NCBI RefSeq assembly: GCF_014648695.1
Contig: NZ_BMRP01000030.1
Span: 1-64,000 of the forward strand
DNA: 64,000 nt
Direction of reading: 5' to 3'
Source: Streptomyces albospinus
Lineage (GTDB): Bacteria > Actinomycetota > Actinomycetes > Streptomycetales > Streptomycetaceae
Shown piece by piece: positions 7,755 through 16,600 of this stretch. Numbering within the stretch: the stretch's first letter is position 1; each line of letters starts with the position of its first letter. The notes beneath the pieces were generated by a model. The model worked only from the letters and a program-made list of their open reading frames with translations. It was not told the origin of the DNA and searched no databases. Made by a program: the position numbers and the translations under genes.

Positions 7755-9458
7755 ATGTCGAACCCGATGCGGCTGCCGCAGTTCCTGTGGCCCTCGGCCT
7801 CCCCACCGCCCCCTCGGAAGCCCCGCGGCACCGGCCCGGCGGCCCGGTCCGTGCTGCTGGCCGCCCCGGTGCTCGCCGGAGCGCTGGTGCTCAGCGGCTG
7901 CTCGGGAGCGGCCGATTCCCAGCCCCCCGGGCGTGCCGTGGCCCCCGAAGGCCGTGCCGCGCCCACCCCCACCTGGGCAAAGGTGACCGGTCCGCCGCAC
8001 ATCGTCCCGGCCGTACGGGAGTTCCGCCCGGCCGACGGCATCGGCTGGCGTCCGTCCAAGGGCGCCCGGGTGGTGGTGACGGCCGGAGCGAAGAGCACCG
8101 TCGCCGATGAAGCGCAACTCATGGCCAAGGATCTCGGCGGGCTCCCGGTTGTGTGGGGGGAGCAGACCGTGCGGCCCGGGGACGTCGAGGTGAAGCTCAC
8201 CGGAAAGGGCGGCGGCCGGCCGGACAACGCGCCGCCCGCGAGCACCGCCGACGAGTCCTACACGCTCACCGCCCGCGGCACCCGGCTCACTCTCACGGCC
8301 CCCACCGACGCCGGGATCTTCAACGGCACCCGCACCGTCAAGCAGGCCGTCCGCACCGCCGGCGGGCTCCCCGAGGGCACCATCGACGACCGTCCGGACC
8401 GCCCCGAGCGCGGGATGATGCTGGACAACGCCCGCAAGCCGTTCACCGCGGCCTGGATCGAGGCCCGCATCCGGGAGCTCGCCGACCTCAAGCTCAACCA
8501 GCTCCAGCTGCACTTCTCCGACGACCAGGGCTTCCGCATCCAGAGCGACAGCCACCCCGAGATCGTCTCCGCGGACCATCTGACCAAGGACCAGGTCCGC
8601 CACCTGGTGAAGGTCGGGCAGAGCCTGCACGTCGCGGTCATCCCGGAGATCGACTCGCCCGGCCACCTCGGTGCCGTGCTGGACCACCATCCCGACCTCC
8701 AGCTGCGCAGCGCCTCCGGCAGGGTGGTGCGCGGCGCGATCGACATCTCCAAGCCGCAGTCCGCCGAGCTGGTCGACTCGCTGCTGAAGGAGTTCACCCA
8801 GCTGTTCCAGGGCCCGTACTGGCACCTGGGCGGCGACGAGTACCAGGCGCTGACGGCCAGTGATCCGGAGGCGTCGTATCCGCAGCTCGCCCAGGCCGCA
8901 CGGGCGAAGTACGGGTCCGGTGCCACCATCAAGGACCTGGCCGCCGGCTGGCTCAACGACCGGCAGAAGACCGTGGAGGCGGGCGGCAAGAGCCGGATCG
9001 AGGCCTGGAACGACGGCTTCTTCGCCGACGGCAAGGTGGCCGCGGACAAGAACCGCACGGTCGTCTACTGGACCGGCAAGGAGATCGGCGCCCGCGACCC
9101 GGCCGCGTACCTTAACGAGGGCCGCCGGGTGCTGAACGCCAACGACGAGTACCTCTACTACGTGCTCGGCGAGCCCAACAACTTCACGTATCCGACCGGC
9201 GAGCGGATCTACCGGAGCTGGACCCCGAGGGTGCTGCGCGGCACCGCCCCGGTGTCCGTGCCGGTGAGCCGGACCGGGCCCGACCGGATCCCGGGCGGGC
9301 GGTTCGCGGTCTGGTCCGACCGGTCGCAGGCGCAGACCGAGCAGCAGATCGCGGACGGTATCCGGCTGCCGCTGGCGGCGCTGGCGCAGAAGACCTGGGA
9401 CCCGCGGACCCCCGCCATGTCCTGGGCGGACTTCAAGGCGCTGGCGAACCGGGTGTGA
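7755..9458 (+). CDS. Family 20 glycoside hydrolase lipoprotein (beta-N-acetylhexosaminidase)
   Basis: A 567-residue exported enzyme. ATG 7755 has AGGA seven bases upstream. The lipobox LVLSGC puts the lipidated Cys at residue 49 after an unusually long, Pro/Arg-rich n-region. A GH20b-type beta domain (about residues 100-210) precedes the TIM barrel. The substrate-assisted catalytic pair is the D361-E362 of HLGGDEY; LQLHFSDDQGFRIQ and PEIDSPGHLGA are other GH20 signatures. Such enzymes release terminal GlcNAc/GalNAc from chitin, peptidoglycan or glycans outside the membrane. It is monocistronic, followed by the terminator at 9497-9538. Confidence 0.9.
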   Translation: MSNPMRLPQFLWPSASPPPPRKPRGTGPAARSVLLAAPVLAGALVLSGCSGAADSQPPGRAVAPEGRAAPTPTWAKVTGPPHIVPAVREFRPADGIGWRPSKGARVVVTAGAKSTVADEAQLMAKDLGGLPVVWGEQTVRPGDVEVKLTGKGGGRPDNAPPASTADESYTLTARGTRLTLTAPTDAGIFNGTRTVKQAVRTAGGLPEGTIDDRPDRPERGMMLDNARKPFTAAWIEARIRELADLKLNQLQLHFSDDQGFRIQSDSHPEIVSADHLTKDQVRHLVKVGQSLHVAVIPEIDSPGHLGAVLDHHPDLQLRSASGRVVRGAIDISKPQSAELVDSLLKEFTQLFQGPYWHLGGDEYQALTASDPEASYPQLAQAARAKYGSGATIKDLAAGWLNDRQKTVEAGGKSRIEAWNDGFFADGKVAADKNRTVVYWTGKEIGARDPAAYLNEGRRVLNANDEYLYYVLGEPNNFTYPTGERIYRSWTPRVLRGTAPVSVPVSRTGPDRIPGGRFAVWSDRSQAQTEQQIADGIRLPLAALAQKTWDPRTPAMSWADFKALANRV

Positions 9459-9496
9459 GCGCTCCGGGGAGAAGCACCGGAGACGGGATACGAGGG

Positions 9497-9538
9497 ACGG
9501 CCGGGGCCGCCACCCCCCACAGGAGAGGCCCCGGCCGT
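9497..9538 (+). terminator. Terminator after the GH20 gene
   Basis: Perfect 12-bp arms ACGGCCGGGGCC (9497-9508) and GGCCCCGGCCGT (9527-9538) enclose an 18-base loop, 38 bases after the GH20 stop. It has the GC-rich stem without U-tract that is common in Streptomyces. Confidence 0.8.
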
Positions 9539-9988
9539 CGTTCTCGGAGAGCCCGCAACGGGCTCCTAATCGATACAGCGCCGACGGGCCGAAAAGCGTC
9601 ACACGGGGTACGGGCGGCGGCACGGCCAGTGGTCTGGACGTGAGCCGGGCAGGGCCCGTAACGTGCCAGAACGCGCCGGTGGGCGCGTTGATCGCGGCCG
9701 TTCCGGCGGCCGAAGAACGGCCAGTTACCCGGGAGTTCAGATGGAATCGTGCGCGCGTGACGCTTGTGCGCCGAACGTCCCAAGAGGTGGGCCGGGTGCC
9801 GGAAGACCGATCTCACGGGTTACGGTCAGCAGACGCAGCCGGATTACCGGCGGTCGGCCGGGCAGCTGAGCGAGGCGATCGCACGGCGGCTCCGGCGGAC
9901 GGACGACGAACCATCAGCGAAGAACCAGCGGCAGTGCGAAGCAGCAAGGACCGGGCGGCGGACATTCAGCGTGCGACAGGATGGACCC
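9539..9988. other. 450-bp region upstream of the ECF sigma gene
   Basis: After the GH20 terminator there is no convincing gene before the sigma factor. Frames here are open but lack codon bias; an N-terminal extension of the sigma factor back to 9764 would be unlike the family. The region should contain the sigma promoter, possibly self-recognised, but I could not fix -35/-10 elements. Confidence 0.45.
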
Positions 9989-10726
9989 GTGCGAGGGGAC
10001 GACATTCAGCCGGACGACGGTCGGCTGACGGTTGCCGTGCAGGCGGCGCAGGACGGCGACGAGGCGGCCTTCCGGGTCGTCTACCGCGCAGTGCATCCGC
10101 GACTTCTCGGATATGTACGGACCTTGGTGGGCGAAGCGGACGCGGAGGATGTGGCGTCCGAGTCCTGGCTCCAGATAACCCGCGACCTCGCCCGCTTCAG
10201 CGGCGACGCGGACCGCTTCCGCGGCTGGGCTGCCCGGATTGCCCGAAATCGCGCGCTTGACCATATTCGGATGCGCGGGCGCCGCCCCGTCATCGGCGGC
10301 GACGAAAGTGAACTCGCCGACACTCCCGGCGCGTCCGACACCGCGGGCGAGGCGCTGGAGGCACTGGGCACCGGCCACACGCTCCGGCTGATAGCGCGGC
10401 TGCCGCAGGATCAGGCCGAGGCGGTGACGCTGCGGGTGGTCGTCGGGCTGGACGCCAAGAGTGCGGCACAGGTCCTGGGCAAGCGGCCCGGGGCGGTGCG
10501 CACGGCGGCGCACCGTGGGCTGCGCAGGCTCGCCGAGCTGCTGGAGGAGGGCGGTGCGGACGGCGGGGGACAGGGTTCCTCCGGGGCGTCCGCGGCCGGT
10601 TCGGGCAAGGGTGGTGGAACCGTGGGTGAGGTGCCCATACAAGGGCGAAGACGTCGCGATGGTGTGGCGGAATCGTACGTACCAGGTGTGACGGAAACGG
10701 CCGCACGAACGCAGAAGGACATGTGA
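9989..10726 (+). CDS. ECF-type RNA polymerase sigma factor
   Basis: A 245-residue ECF sigma factor. Region 2 is AAQDGDEAAFRVVYRAVHPRL through DAEDVASESWLQITRDLARF and RFRGWAARIARNRALDHIRM; region 4 is LIARLPQDQAEAVTLRVVVGLDAKSAAQVLGKRPGAVRTAAHRGLRRLAELL. A Gly/Ser-rich tail of about 60 residues follows, longer than usual. I chose GTG 9989 (AGGA 8 bases upstream; VRGDDIQPDDGRLT resembles family starts); GTG 9971 is an alternative. The stop overlaps the next start (TGATG), coupling it to a membrane partner, the usual sigma/anti-sigma arrangement. Confidence 0.88.
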   Translation: MRGDDIQPDDGRLTVAVQAAQDGDEAAFRVVYRAVHPRLLGYVRTLVGEADAEDVASESWLQITRDLARFSGDADRFRGWAARIARNRALDHIRMRGRRPVIGGDESELADTPGASDTAGEALEALGTGHTLRLIARLPQDQAEAVTLRVVVGLDAKSAAQVLGKRPGAVRTAAHRGLRRLAELLEEGGADGGGQGSSGASAAGSGKGGGTVGEVPIQGRRRRDGVAESYVPGVTETAARTQKDM

Positions 10727-11781
10727 TGGCCGACGACGACCGGTACAGCTGGCTCGACAAGGACGCCGCGGAGCGACTGCTGCGTGGCGAGCCGGTCAGT
10801 TCCCGGGACGGCGACGGCGCACACGAACTCGAACAGCTGCTGACGGCCGCCGCGGCCGTCGGCTCCGGCCTGCCCGAAAGCGCCGTCCTGCCCGGCGAGG
10901 AGGCGGCGCTGGCCGCCTTCCGCCAGGCCGGGCACGGCCCCGACGCGCGTGCGCGCGATGCCGCCCGGGCCGGCCGGCTGCCCACCGTGCATGCCGCCCG
11001 CTCCACCGACGTCGCGGAACGCACCCGGCTCGCCCGCCCGTTCCGGCGCGGCTTCGCGGTCGCCCTCGCGGTCTGCGCGATCGGCGGCATCGCGGTCGCG
11101 GCCGGTACGGGCGTACTGCCGACCCCTTTCCGGGGCGGCGAACCCGAGCCCGGTGCCAGCGTCTCGGCGGCCGAGTCGCCGAGCCCCCTCGACGGCGGGC
11201 AGCCCGCGCAGACCGGCGGCGAAACCAGCCGGACCCCGGGGGCCGCCCCCGGCGGCCGGACCGCCACCCCCGGCCCGACGCCCACCCCGGGCGGCAGCCC
11301 CGGGAGCAGCCGGAGCCCGGCCACGCCCGGCCCCGCCGACGGAATCCTCGGCGGCACCATAGGTGGCGACGGCAAGAACCTGCCCGGCGGAGCCAACAAG
11401 AAGAACCTGCTGCTGACGGTCTGCACGGACTACGAATCGGGCAAACGCGGCGATATGGACCGCGACACGCTCAAGCGCCTGGAGAGCAAGGCCGGCGGCC
11501 CGGACAAGGTGCACGCCTTCTGCCGGCAGTACCTGGCGCAGAGCCAGACCGGCGGCAGCACGGGTGACAACGATGGCTTGGGCGGCGGCAGCGGCCACAG
11601 CGGCGGTCAGAACGGCAGCGGCGGTGGCGGTGGCGGCGGTGGCGGCGGCCAGAACAGCAGTGGCGGCAGCGGCGACGAGGAGGGTGACTCTTCCCCCTCC
11701 GCCTCGCCGAGCGTGAGCCCCCCGCCGGCCCCCACCACCCCCGCGCCGACCCCCTCCACGGCCTCGCCCACCCCCGCCTGA
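10726..11781 (+). CDS. Putative anti-sigma/regulatory membrane protein paired with the ECF factor
   Basis: A 351-residue protein. ATG 10726 follows GAAGGA and overlaps the sigma stop. The cytoplasmic N-terminal part (DRYSWLDKDAAERLLRGEPV) is characteristic of the partner encoded beside this ECF class in Streptomyces. One membrane helix (RGFAVALAVCAIGGIAVAAG, about residues 108-127) is followed by a long Pro/Ser/Thr/Gly-rich outer domain, including a run of about ten glycines near residue 305. A small helical segment (KKNLLLTVCTDYESGKRGDMD) lies in between. No zinc-binding HxxxCxxC anti-sigma motif is seen, so direct sigma inhibition is inferred from gene order only. Confidence 0.7.
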   Translation: MADDDRYSWLDKDAAERLLRGEPVSSRDGDGAHELEQLLTAAAAVGSGLPESAVLPGEEAALAAFRQAGHGPDARARDAARAGRLPTVHAARSTDVAERTRLARPFRRGFAVALAVCAIGGIAVAAGTGVLPTPFRGGEPEPGASVSAAESPSPLDGGQPAQTGGETSRTPGAAPGGRTATPGPTPTPGGSPGSSRSPATPGPADGILGGTIGGDGKNLPGGANKKNLLLTVCTDYESGKRGDMDRDTLKRLESKAGGPDKVHAFCRQYLAQSQTGGSTGDNDGLGGGSGHSGGQNGSGGGGGGGGGGQNSSGGSGDEEGDSSPSASPSVSPPPAPTTPAPTPSTASPTPA

Positions 11782-11901
11782 ACGGCTCCCGCCGGCCAGG
11801 TGTGACGTTTTTTGAGCCAGTGACGCAGTAGAGAATGAGCCGACTGGTCATCGGCGGCGCACGAGCCGGGGTTCCCCCCGTACCCACGGCTCAGCGCACA
11901 C

Positions 11902-11940
11902 GGCGCGGGCGGGGCACGTTCCCCCGGCCCTGCCCGCGCC
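11902..11940. terminator. Probable bidirectional terminator between convergent genes
   Basis: Arms GGCGCGGGCGGGGC (11902-11915) and GCCCTGCCCGCGCC (11927-11940) pair over 14 bp with one G-U, around an 11-base loop. It lies about 120 bases after the anti-sigma-like gene and before the convergent peptidoglycan-binding gene. A T-run follows the gene stop at 11808-11813 but is not next to a stem. Confidence 0.65.
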
Positions 11941-12054
11941 CAAGCTTCAGCCCCCATTGCGCCTAAGCCGGCGCCGCTCTCGCGGAGTCGGTTGCGCGGA
12001 GTGGGGGTTTCTCAATTTTCGCTTCGGTCAAAGACCTTTCTTGGGGGGCGCCGT

Positions 12055-12399
12055 TCAGGGCGCTTCGCGGCCGGAGTTCCGCGGGTGCGGCTCTCCGCCT
12101 TCCGGCTTGTGGGTTCGGGAGAGCAGGGCCGATCGGTCCGCTGTGGTGAATTCGCCGGTCGGCGGAAGTCCCGCCTGTTTCTGGAAGGCGCGGAGCGCCG
12201 TGGCGGTTTCGGTGGCGTAGTAGCCGGTGGGGGAGTGGGGAAAGAGGCCCAATTGGGTTAGCCGGGCCTGGAGGTCGCGTACGGGGGCACCGTGCGCGCT
12301 GGTTCTCATGAGGGTGGTCGCCGTCGCGGGATGACAGGCCGCGGCCAGTGCGAGCACCGCCAGCACCGCCGCCGTTCGCCGTCCGCTGCTCCGCCGCAT
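12055..12399 (-). CDS. Small secreted peptidoglycan-binding-domain protein
   Basis: A 114-residue protein with an N-terminal export signal (RRTAAVLAVLALAAACHPATA; the Cys could make it a lipoprotein, though the box AAAC is only partly canonical). The rest is one PG_binding_1 repeat: GAPVRDLQARLTQLGLFPHSPTG followed by YYATETATALRAFQKQAGLPPTGEF. This domain binds peptidoglycan; there is no catalytic domain. Start ATG 12399 is the only sensible one. It is divergent from the acyl-CoA mutase gene, and its role in wall metabolism is not defined. Confidence 0.8.
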   Translation of the reverse strand: MRRSSGRRTAAVLAVLALAAACHPATATTLMRTSAHGAPVRDLQARLTQLGLFPHSPTGYYATETATALRAFQKQAGLPPTGEFTTADRSALLSRTHKPEGGEPHPRNSGREAP

Positions 12400-12499
12400 G
12401 ACCCACCCTCTTCCCAGCGGTGCGACGGGGCGAACCTGCGGGCATGCTGTGAATACGGCGGAAACCGGTACTGGTCACCCATTTGGAGGCGTACGGGAT

Positions 12500-14080
12500 A
12501 TGGCGCGGTACAGCGAGAGCGGGCTGCCCCTTGAGCCGGTGTACGGGCCCGAGGCGCTGGCGGGGTGGGATCCGGCGCAGAAGCTGGGGGAGCCGGGCGC
12601 GTACCCGTACACGCGCGGGGTCTATCCGTCGATGTACACCGGGCGTGCCTGGACGATGCGGCAGTACGCGGGGTTCGGTACGGCGCGGGAGTCCAACGCG
12701 CGCTATCGGCAGCTGATCGAGCACGGCACGACCGGGCTGTCGGTCGCCTTCGATCTGCCGACCCAGATGGGGCACGACTCGGACACCCCGATCGCGGCCG
12801 GCGAGGTCGGCAAGGTCGGGGTGGCGATCGATTCCGTCGAGGACATGGAGGTGCTCTTCGGCGGAATTCCGCTGGGGACGGTGTCGACGTCCATGACCAT
12901 CAACGCGCCGGCGGCGCTGTTGCTGCTGCTCTACCAACTGGTGGGCGAGCAGCAGGGAGTGGCCGGCGGGCAGCTGAACGGCACCGTGCAGAACGACGTG
13001 CTGAAGGAATACATCGCGCGCGGCACCTATATCTTTCCGCCGCAGCCGTCACTGCGGCTGACCGCGGATATCTTCCGCTACTGCCGGGCGGAGATTCCCC
13101 GGTGGAACACGATCTCGATCTCCGGCTATCACATGGCGGAGGCCGGTGCCTCGCCGGTGCAGGAGATCGCCTTTACGCTCGCCAACGGCATCGCCTATGT
13201 CCGTACCGCGCTCGCGGCGGGAATGGACGTCGACGACTTCGCGCCCCGGCTGTCGTTCTTCTTCGTCGCGCGGACCACGCTCCTGGAAGAGATCGCCAAG
13301 TTCCGGGCGGCGCGCAGGATTTGGGCGCGGGTGATGCGGGAGGAATTCGGTGCGCGGAATCCGAAGTCGCAGATGCTGCGGTTCCATACGCAGACGGCGG
13401 GGGTGCAGCTGACCGCGCAGCAGCCGGAGATCAATCTCGCGCGGGTGACGGTCCAGGGGCTGGCCGCGGTGCTCGGCGGGACCCAGTCGCTGCACACCAA
13501 CGCGTTCGACGAGGCCATCGCGCTGCCCACGGACAAGGCGGCGCGGCTGGCGCTGCGGACCCAGCAGGTGCTCGCGTACGAGACCGATGTGACCGCCACC
13601 GTCGATCCGTTCGCCGGGTCGTACGCCGTCGAGGCGATGACGGACGAGGTGGAGGCGGCGGCCGTGGAACTGCTGGGGCGGGTGGCGGACATGGGGGGCG
13701 CGGTGGCGGCCATCGAACGGGGCTTCCAGAAGGACGAGATCGAGCGCAACGCGTACCGGATCGCGCAGGAGACGGACGCGGGGGAGCGGGTGGTGGTCGG
13801 CGTCAACCGCTTCCGGACCGAGGAGGAGGAGCCGTACGAACCGCTGCGGGTGGATCCGGAGATCGAGGCGCGGCAGGCCGAGCGGCTGGCGGCGCTTCGC
13901 GCGCGGCGGACCGGGTCCGCGGTGACCGCGGCGCTCGGCGCGCTGCGCAAGGCCGCCGAGGGGACGGACAACGTGCTCTACCCGATGCGCGAGGCGCTGC
14001 ACGCGAAGGCGACGGTGGGCGAGGTGTGCGATGCGCTGCGCGGGGTGTGGGGGACGTATGTGCCGACGAACGCGTTCTGA
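12500..14080 (+). CDS. Acyl-CoA mutase large subunit family protein (B12-dependent, isobutyryl-CoA-mutase-like)
   Basis: A 526-residue TIM-barrel substrate subunit of the methylmalonyl-/isobutyryl-CoA mutase family. Conserved blocks include YPSMYTGRAWTMRQYAGFGT, GLSVAFDLPTQMGHDSD, STSMTINAPA, LNGTVQNDVLKEYIARGTY and WNTISISGYHM. The LPTQMG and MTINAPA variants resemble the isobutyryl-CoA mutase branch rather than methylmalonyl-CoA mutase, so a branched or straight acyl-CoA carbon-skeleton rearrangement is likely; the exact substrate is uncertain. The cobalamin-binding domain (DxHxxG) is absent and no small subunit is in the window, so a separate partner is required. GGAGG lies upstream of ATG 12500 at a long spacing (10). 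Confidence 0.88.
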   Translation: MARYSESGLPLEPVYGPEALAGWDPAQKLGEPGAYPYTRGVYPSMYTGRAWTMRQYAGFGTARESNARYRQLIEHGTTGLSVAFDLPTQMGHDSDTPIAAGEVGKVGVAIDSVEDMEVLFGGIPLGTVSTSMTINAPAALLLLLYQLVGEQQGVAGGQLNGTVQNDVLKEYIARGTYIFPPQPSLRLTADIFRYCRAEIPRWNTISISGYHMAEAGASPVQEIAFTLANGIAYVRTALAAGMDVDDFAPRLSFFFVARTTLLEEIAKFRAARRIWARVMREEFGARNPKSQMLRFHTQTAGVQLTAQQPEINLARVTVQGLAAVLGGTQSLHTNAFDEAIALPTDKAARLALRTQQVLAYETDVTATVDPFAGSYAVEAMTDEVEAAAVELLGRVADMGGAVAAIERGFQKDEIERNAYRIAQETDAGERVVVGVNRFRTEEEEPYEPLRVDPEIEARQAERLAALRARRTGSAVTAALGALRKAAEGTDNVLYPMREALHAKATVGEVCDALRGVWGTYVPTNAF

Positions 14081-14123
14081 GGCGCTGTGGGGGGCATCGC
14101 CGAGGTAAGTCCACAAGCCGGAC

Positions 14124-14147
14124 GGCGGCCGGTGACCGCCGGCCGCC
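14124..14147 (+). terminator. Hairpin after the acyl-CoA mutase gene
   Basis: GGCGGCCGG (14124-14132) and CCGGCCGCC (14139-14147) form a 9-bp perfect stem with a 6-base loop, 44 bases after the mutase stop. A plausible terminator. Confidence 0.6.
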
Positions 14148-14157
14148 GCCCCGCCCA

Positions 14158-14247
14158 GGGCATGTCCTGTGGAACTGCGAGAACTGTGAGAACTGTGCGA
14201 ACTGCGTTGGGGCTTCGCCGCGCAACGGCGAATCGCAGGACAGGCCC
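14158..14247. repeat. 90-bp element with imperfect terminal inverted repeats and internal 9-bp repeats
   Basis: GGGCATGTCCTG (14158-14169) and CAGGACAGGCCC (14236-14247) are inverted with 11 of 12 matches. Between them are four tandem 9-mers of form GAACTGYGN (14172-14180, 14181-14189, 14190-14198, 14199-14207) and an inner hairpin TTCGCCG/CGGCGAA (14214-14220, 14226-14232). It has no coding capacity and lies between convergent genes. A miniature mobile-element remnant is possible; no target duplication was identified. Confidence 0.5.
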
Positions 14248-14289
14248 CAAAAGCGTGTTCGCCACAGGTGACGCGCTCGGCCGTCGGCG

Positions 14290-15516
14290 TTACCGGGCTG
14301 TTTCCGTCCAGGTGACCGGCAGTTCGTGGACACCGTAGATGTTCATGTCGGTCTTGAGCTTCACCTCGCGGGCGGGGATGGCGAGTTCGAGGGTCGGGAA
14401 GCGACGCAGCAGTCCGTCGAAGCCGGCGCGCATCTCGATGCGGGCCAGTTGCTGGCCCAGGCACTGGTGGACGCCGTGGCCGAAGGCCAGGTGACCGCGG
14501 GCCTTGCGGTGCACGTCCAGGGTGTCGGGGCTGTCGAAGCGCCGGGGGTCGTGGTTGGCGGCCAACAGCGCGACGAGGACGGTGGATCCCTTGGGGATCG
14601 TCTCACCGCCGAGTTCGATGTCCTCCGTGGCGTAGCGGTAGAAGACGTCGCCGACGGTCAGGTAGCGCAGGAGTTCCTCGACGGCATCGGGCAGCAGATC
14701 CGGGTCGGCGCGCAGTTCGGCCAGCTGCTCGGGGTGCTCCAGGAGCGCGAAGGTGCCCAGTGCCAGCATGTTGGCGGTGGTCTCGTGGCCCGCGAGCAGC
14801 AGCAGGAAGGCGATACTGGTCAGTTCCTCGATGCTGAGGTCGTCATGGCGGGCCAGGTCGGACAGGAGGTCGTCGCCGGGTTCGGCGCGCTTGCGGGTGA
14901 CCAGTTCGGCCAGGTACGTGGTCATTGCGCCGTACGCGGCCATTTTCTCGTCGAGCGTTACGTCCTTCTCCATGAACTTGGTGGAGTTGACCTGGAAGTT
15001 CTCCCGGTCCGCGTAGGGGACACCGAGCAGTTCGCAGATCACCAGCGAGGGCACCGGCAGCGCGAACTCCTTGACCAGGTCGACCGGCGGGGCCAGGCGC
15101 GCCATCTCGTCCAGTTGCCGCTCGACGATGTCGCTGATGTGCTCTTCGAGCTGCTTCATGCGTTTGACGGTGAAGGCGCCGGTGAGCTTGCGCCGCAGCC
15201 GGGTGTGGTCCGGCGGGTCCATGGAGATGAACAGGCCTGGCACCTGCGGGGACGGTTCGGTGGCGGCGGGCATGCCGGGGGTCTCGAACGGCACGTGGAG
15301 AATGCCGATGTCCTGGCGGGAGCTGAACCGGGTGTCGGCCATGAGGTGGCGGACCGCGTCGTAACCGGTGACGAGCCAGCCCTCGTGACCGTTGGGGAAG
15401 ACCAGGGGACTGACCGGGCGGGCCTCGCGCAGCCGGGTGATGCCGCGGGGCGGGTCGAAGGGGCCCGCATCGCGCTCCATCGGGAGGCCGTGCGGGACGG
15501 GAGCCGTTTCACTCAT
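14290..15516 (-). CDS. Cytochrome P450
   Basis: A 408-residue soluble bacterial P450 (CYP105/107-like length). The I-helix oxygen-binding motif LAGHETT is at residues 241-247, the ExxR motif is EELLR (E281/R284), and the haem loop FGHGVHQCLGQQLA supplies Cys352. ISMDPPDHTRLRRKLTGAFT is the C-helix region. ATG 15516 begins MSETAPVPHGLP with a weak AAAGGC upstream. No ferredoxin or reductase gene adjoins it, so electrons must come from elsewhere. The substrate is unknown; no biosynthetic cluster genes flank it. Confidence 0.95.
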   Translation of the reverse strand: MSETAPVPHGLPMERDAGPFDPPRGITRLREARPVSPLVFPNGHEGWLVTGYDAVRHLMADTRFSSRQDIGILHVPFETPGMPAATEPSPQVPGLFISMDPPDHTRLRRKLTGAFTVKRMKQLEEHISDIVERQLDEMARLAPPVDLVKEFALPVPSLVICELLGVPYADRENFQVNSTKFMEKDVTLDEKMAAYGAMTTYLAELVTRKRAEPGDDLLSDLARHDDLSIEELTSIAFLLLLAGHETTANMLALGTFALLEHPEQLAELRADPDLLPDAVEELLRYLTVGDVFYRYATEDIELGGETIPKGSTVLVALLAANHDPRRFDSPDTLDVHRKARGHLAFGHGVHQCLGQQLARIEMRAGFDGLLRRFPTLELAIPAREVKLKTDMNIYGVHELPVTWTETAR

Positions 15517-15671
15517 CTGCTTGCCTTTCGCGGTGGTTGTTGCGGCCGGACGGCGGCGGGTGACTGCGGACCGGCGCGCCGTGGCGTGGGCATGACAGGA
15601 GAGCCCGTGGGGGCCTCCTGCCATCGGAGGCCGAAGTGACCGGGGAGTGGGCGAGTGGGCGGGGCCGGTGC

Positions 15672-16517
15672 TCAGGGCTTGGCGCGGAGGACGTCGATGT
15701 TGCCGTACCGGGTACGGGCGCGGACCTCGACGGTGTCCTCGGCCGTGTCCGGGGACTCGGACGCGGTGAGTGTGTTGCGCACCTGCCCGGAGCGCGAGCT
15801 GACGTCGAGCCAGGCGGCCGTGCCCTCGCGGATACCGACCTCGATGGCGCCGTAGGAGGTCTCCAACTGGACGGTTCCGCGGGCCACGTCGGCCACGCGC
15901 ACGGTGCCGTGGGCGGTGGTCGCGGCGACCGAGCTCTCGGCGCGCCGGATGTCGATGTCGCCGTTGGCGTTGCTCACCCGCAGCTCGCCGGTCACGGCGC
16001 CGACGGTCGTGGTGCCGTGCGAGTTCTTCAGGACGGCGGAGCCGTCGATGAGGCCGACGCGCAGGCTGCCGGTGCTGGTGGTGATCTCGGCCGTGCCCTC
16101 GACCCGGTCCACGGTGATCGAGCCGTGCGAAGCGGTCAGATACAGCGGTCCGGTCGTGTCCAGCCGTACATCGCCCGCGGAGGTCTTCACGCGGACCTCG
16201 CCGAGCCGGCCCTCGCCGAGCACCTGGGCCCAGGCGCCGGTCATGTCGATGCGTGAGCCCGCGGGCAGTTCGACCGTCACATCGACGGTGCCGGGGCGGC
16301 GAAGCGAATTGCGCAGCTTGGGGGTCCTCACGGTCAGGGTGCCGCTTGCGTACGTGACCTCGGTCTGCTCGGCCGACCGCACGTCCCGGTCCTGCTTCGG
16401 GTCGCGGGGCCGCACCTCGACGACCGTGTCGAGGCGGTCGCCCGCGGTGAACTGGATGGAACCGGCCTCCACGTGCACCGTGGCCGCGATCGGTTCGGGA
16501 GTGTCGAAAGAAGGCAT
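15672..16517 (-). CDS. DUF4097 beta-helix protein
   Basis: A 281-residue protein built of repeating short beta strands (for example GDVRLDTTGPLYLTASHGSI, SGSLRVGL and ANGDIDIRR patterns), typical of the DUF4097/adhesin-like right-handed beta-helix family. No signal peptide or membrane helix is seen. ATG 16517 follows AGAGGACGG. It lies 83 bases downstream of the RHH gene on the same strand; I recall this pair as common in Streptomyces, so co-regulation through the RHH protein is likely. Biochemical role is unknown. Confidence 0.8.
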   Translation of the reverse strand: MPSFDTPEPIAATVHVEAGSIQFTAGDRLDTVVEVRPRDPKQDRDVRSAEQTEVTYASGTLTVRTPKLRNSLRRPGTVDVTVELPAGSRIDMTGAWAQVLGEGRLGEVRVKTSAGDVRLDTTGPLYLTASHGSITVDRVEGTAEITTSTGSLRVGLIDGSAVLKNSHGTTTVGAVTGELRVSNANGDIDIRRAESSVAATTAHGTVRVADVARGTVQLETSYGAIEVGIREGTAAWLDVSSRSGQVRNTLTASESPDTAEDTVEVRARTRYGNIDVLRAKP

Positions 16518-16600
16518 GGCTGTCCCGTCCTCTTGGGTCTCATGATCGTCCCCGCTCGTGGGGACGTGGTGTGGGTGAAGTGGCGCGGGCGCGGGCGCGG

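Noticed and set aside
11590..11660. Glycine-run region as a frameshifted gene junction
   Set aside because: The GGC/GGT run stays in frame and fits the disordered outer domain of the sigma-partner protein.
12400..12499. Cobalamin riboswitch upstream of the B12-dependent mutase
   Set aside because: The gap is only 100 bases and lacks a recognisable B12-box or the needed helices.
14158..14247. tRNA or other structured RNA gene
   Set aside because: No acceptor/anticodon arrangement or CCA-like end; the 9-bp tandem repeats do not fit a tRNA fold.
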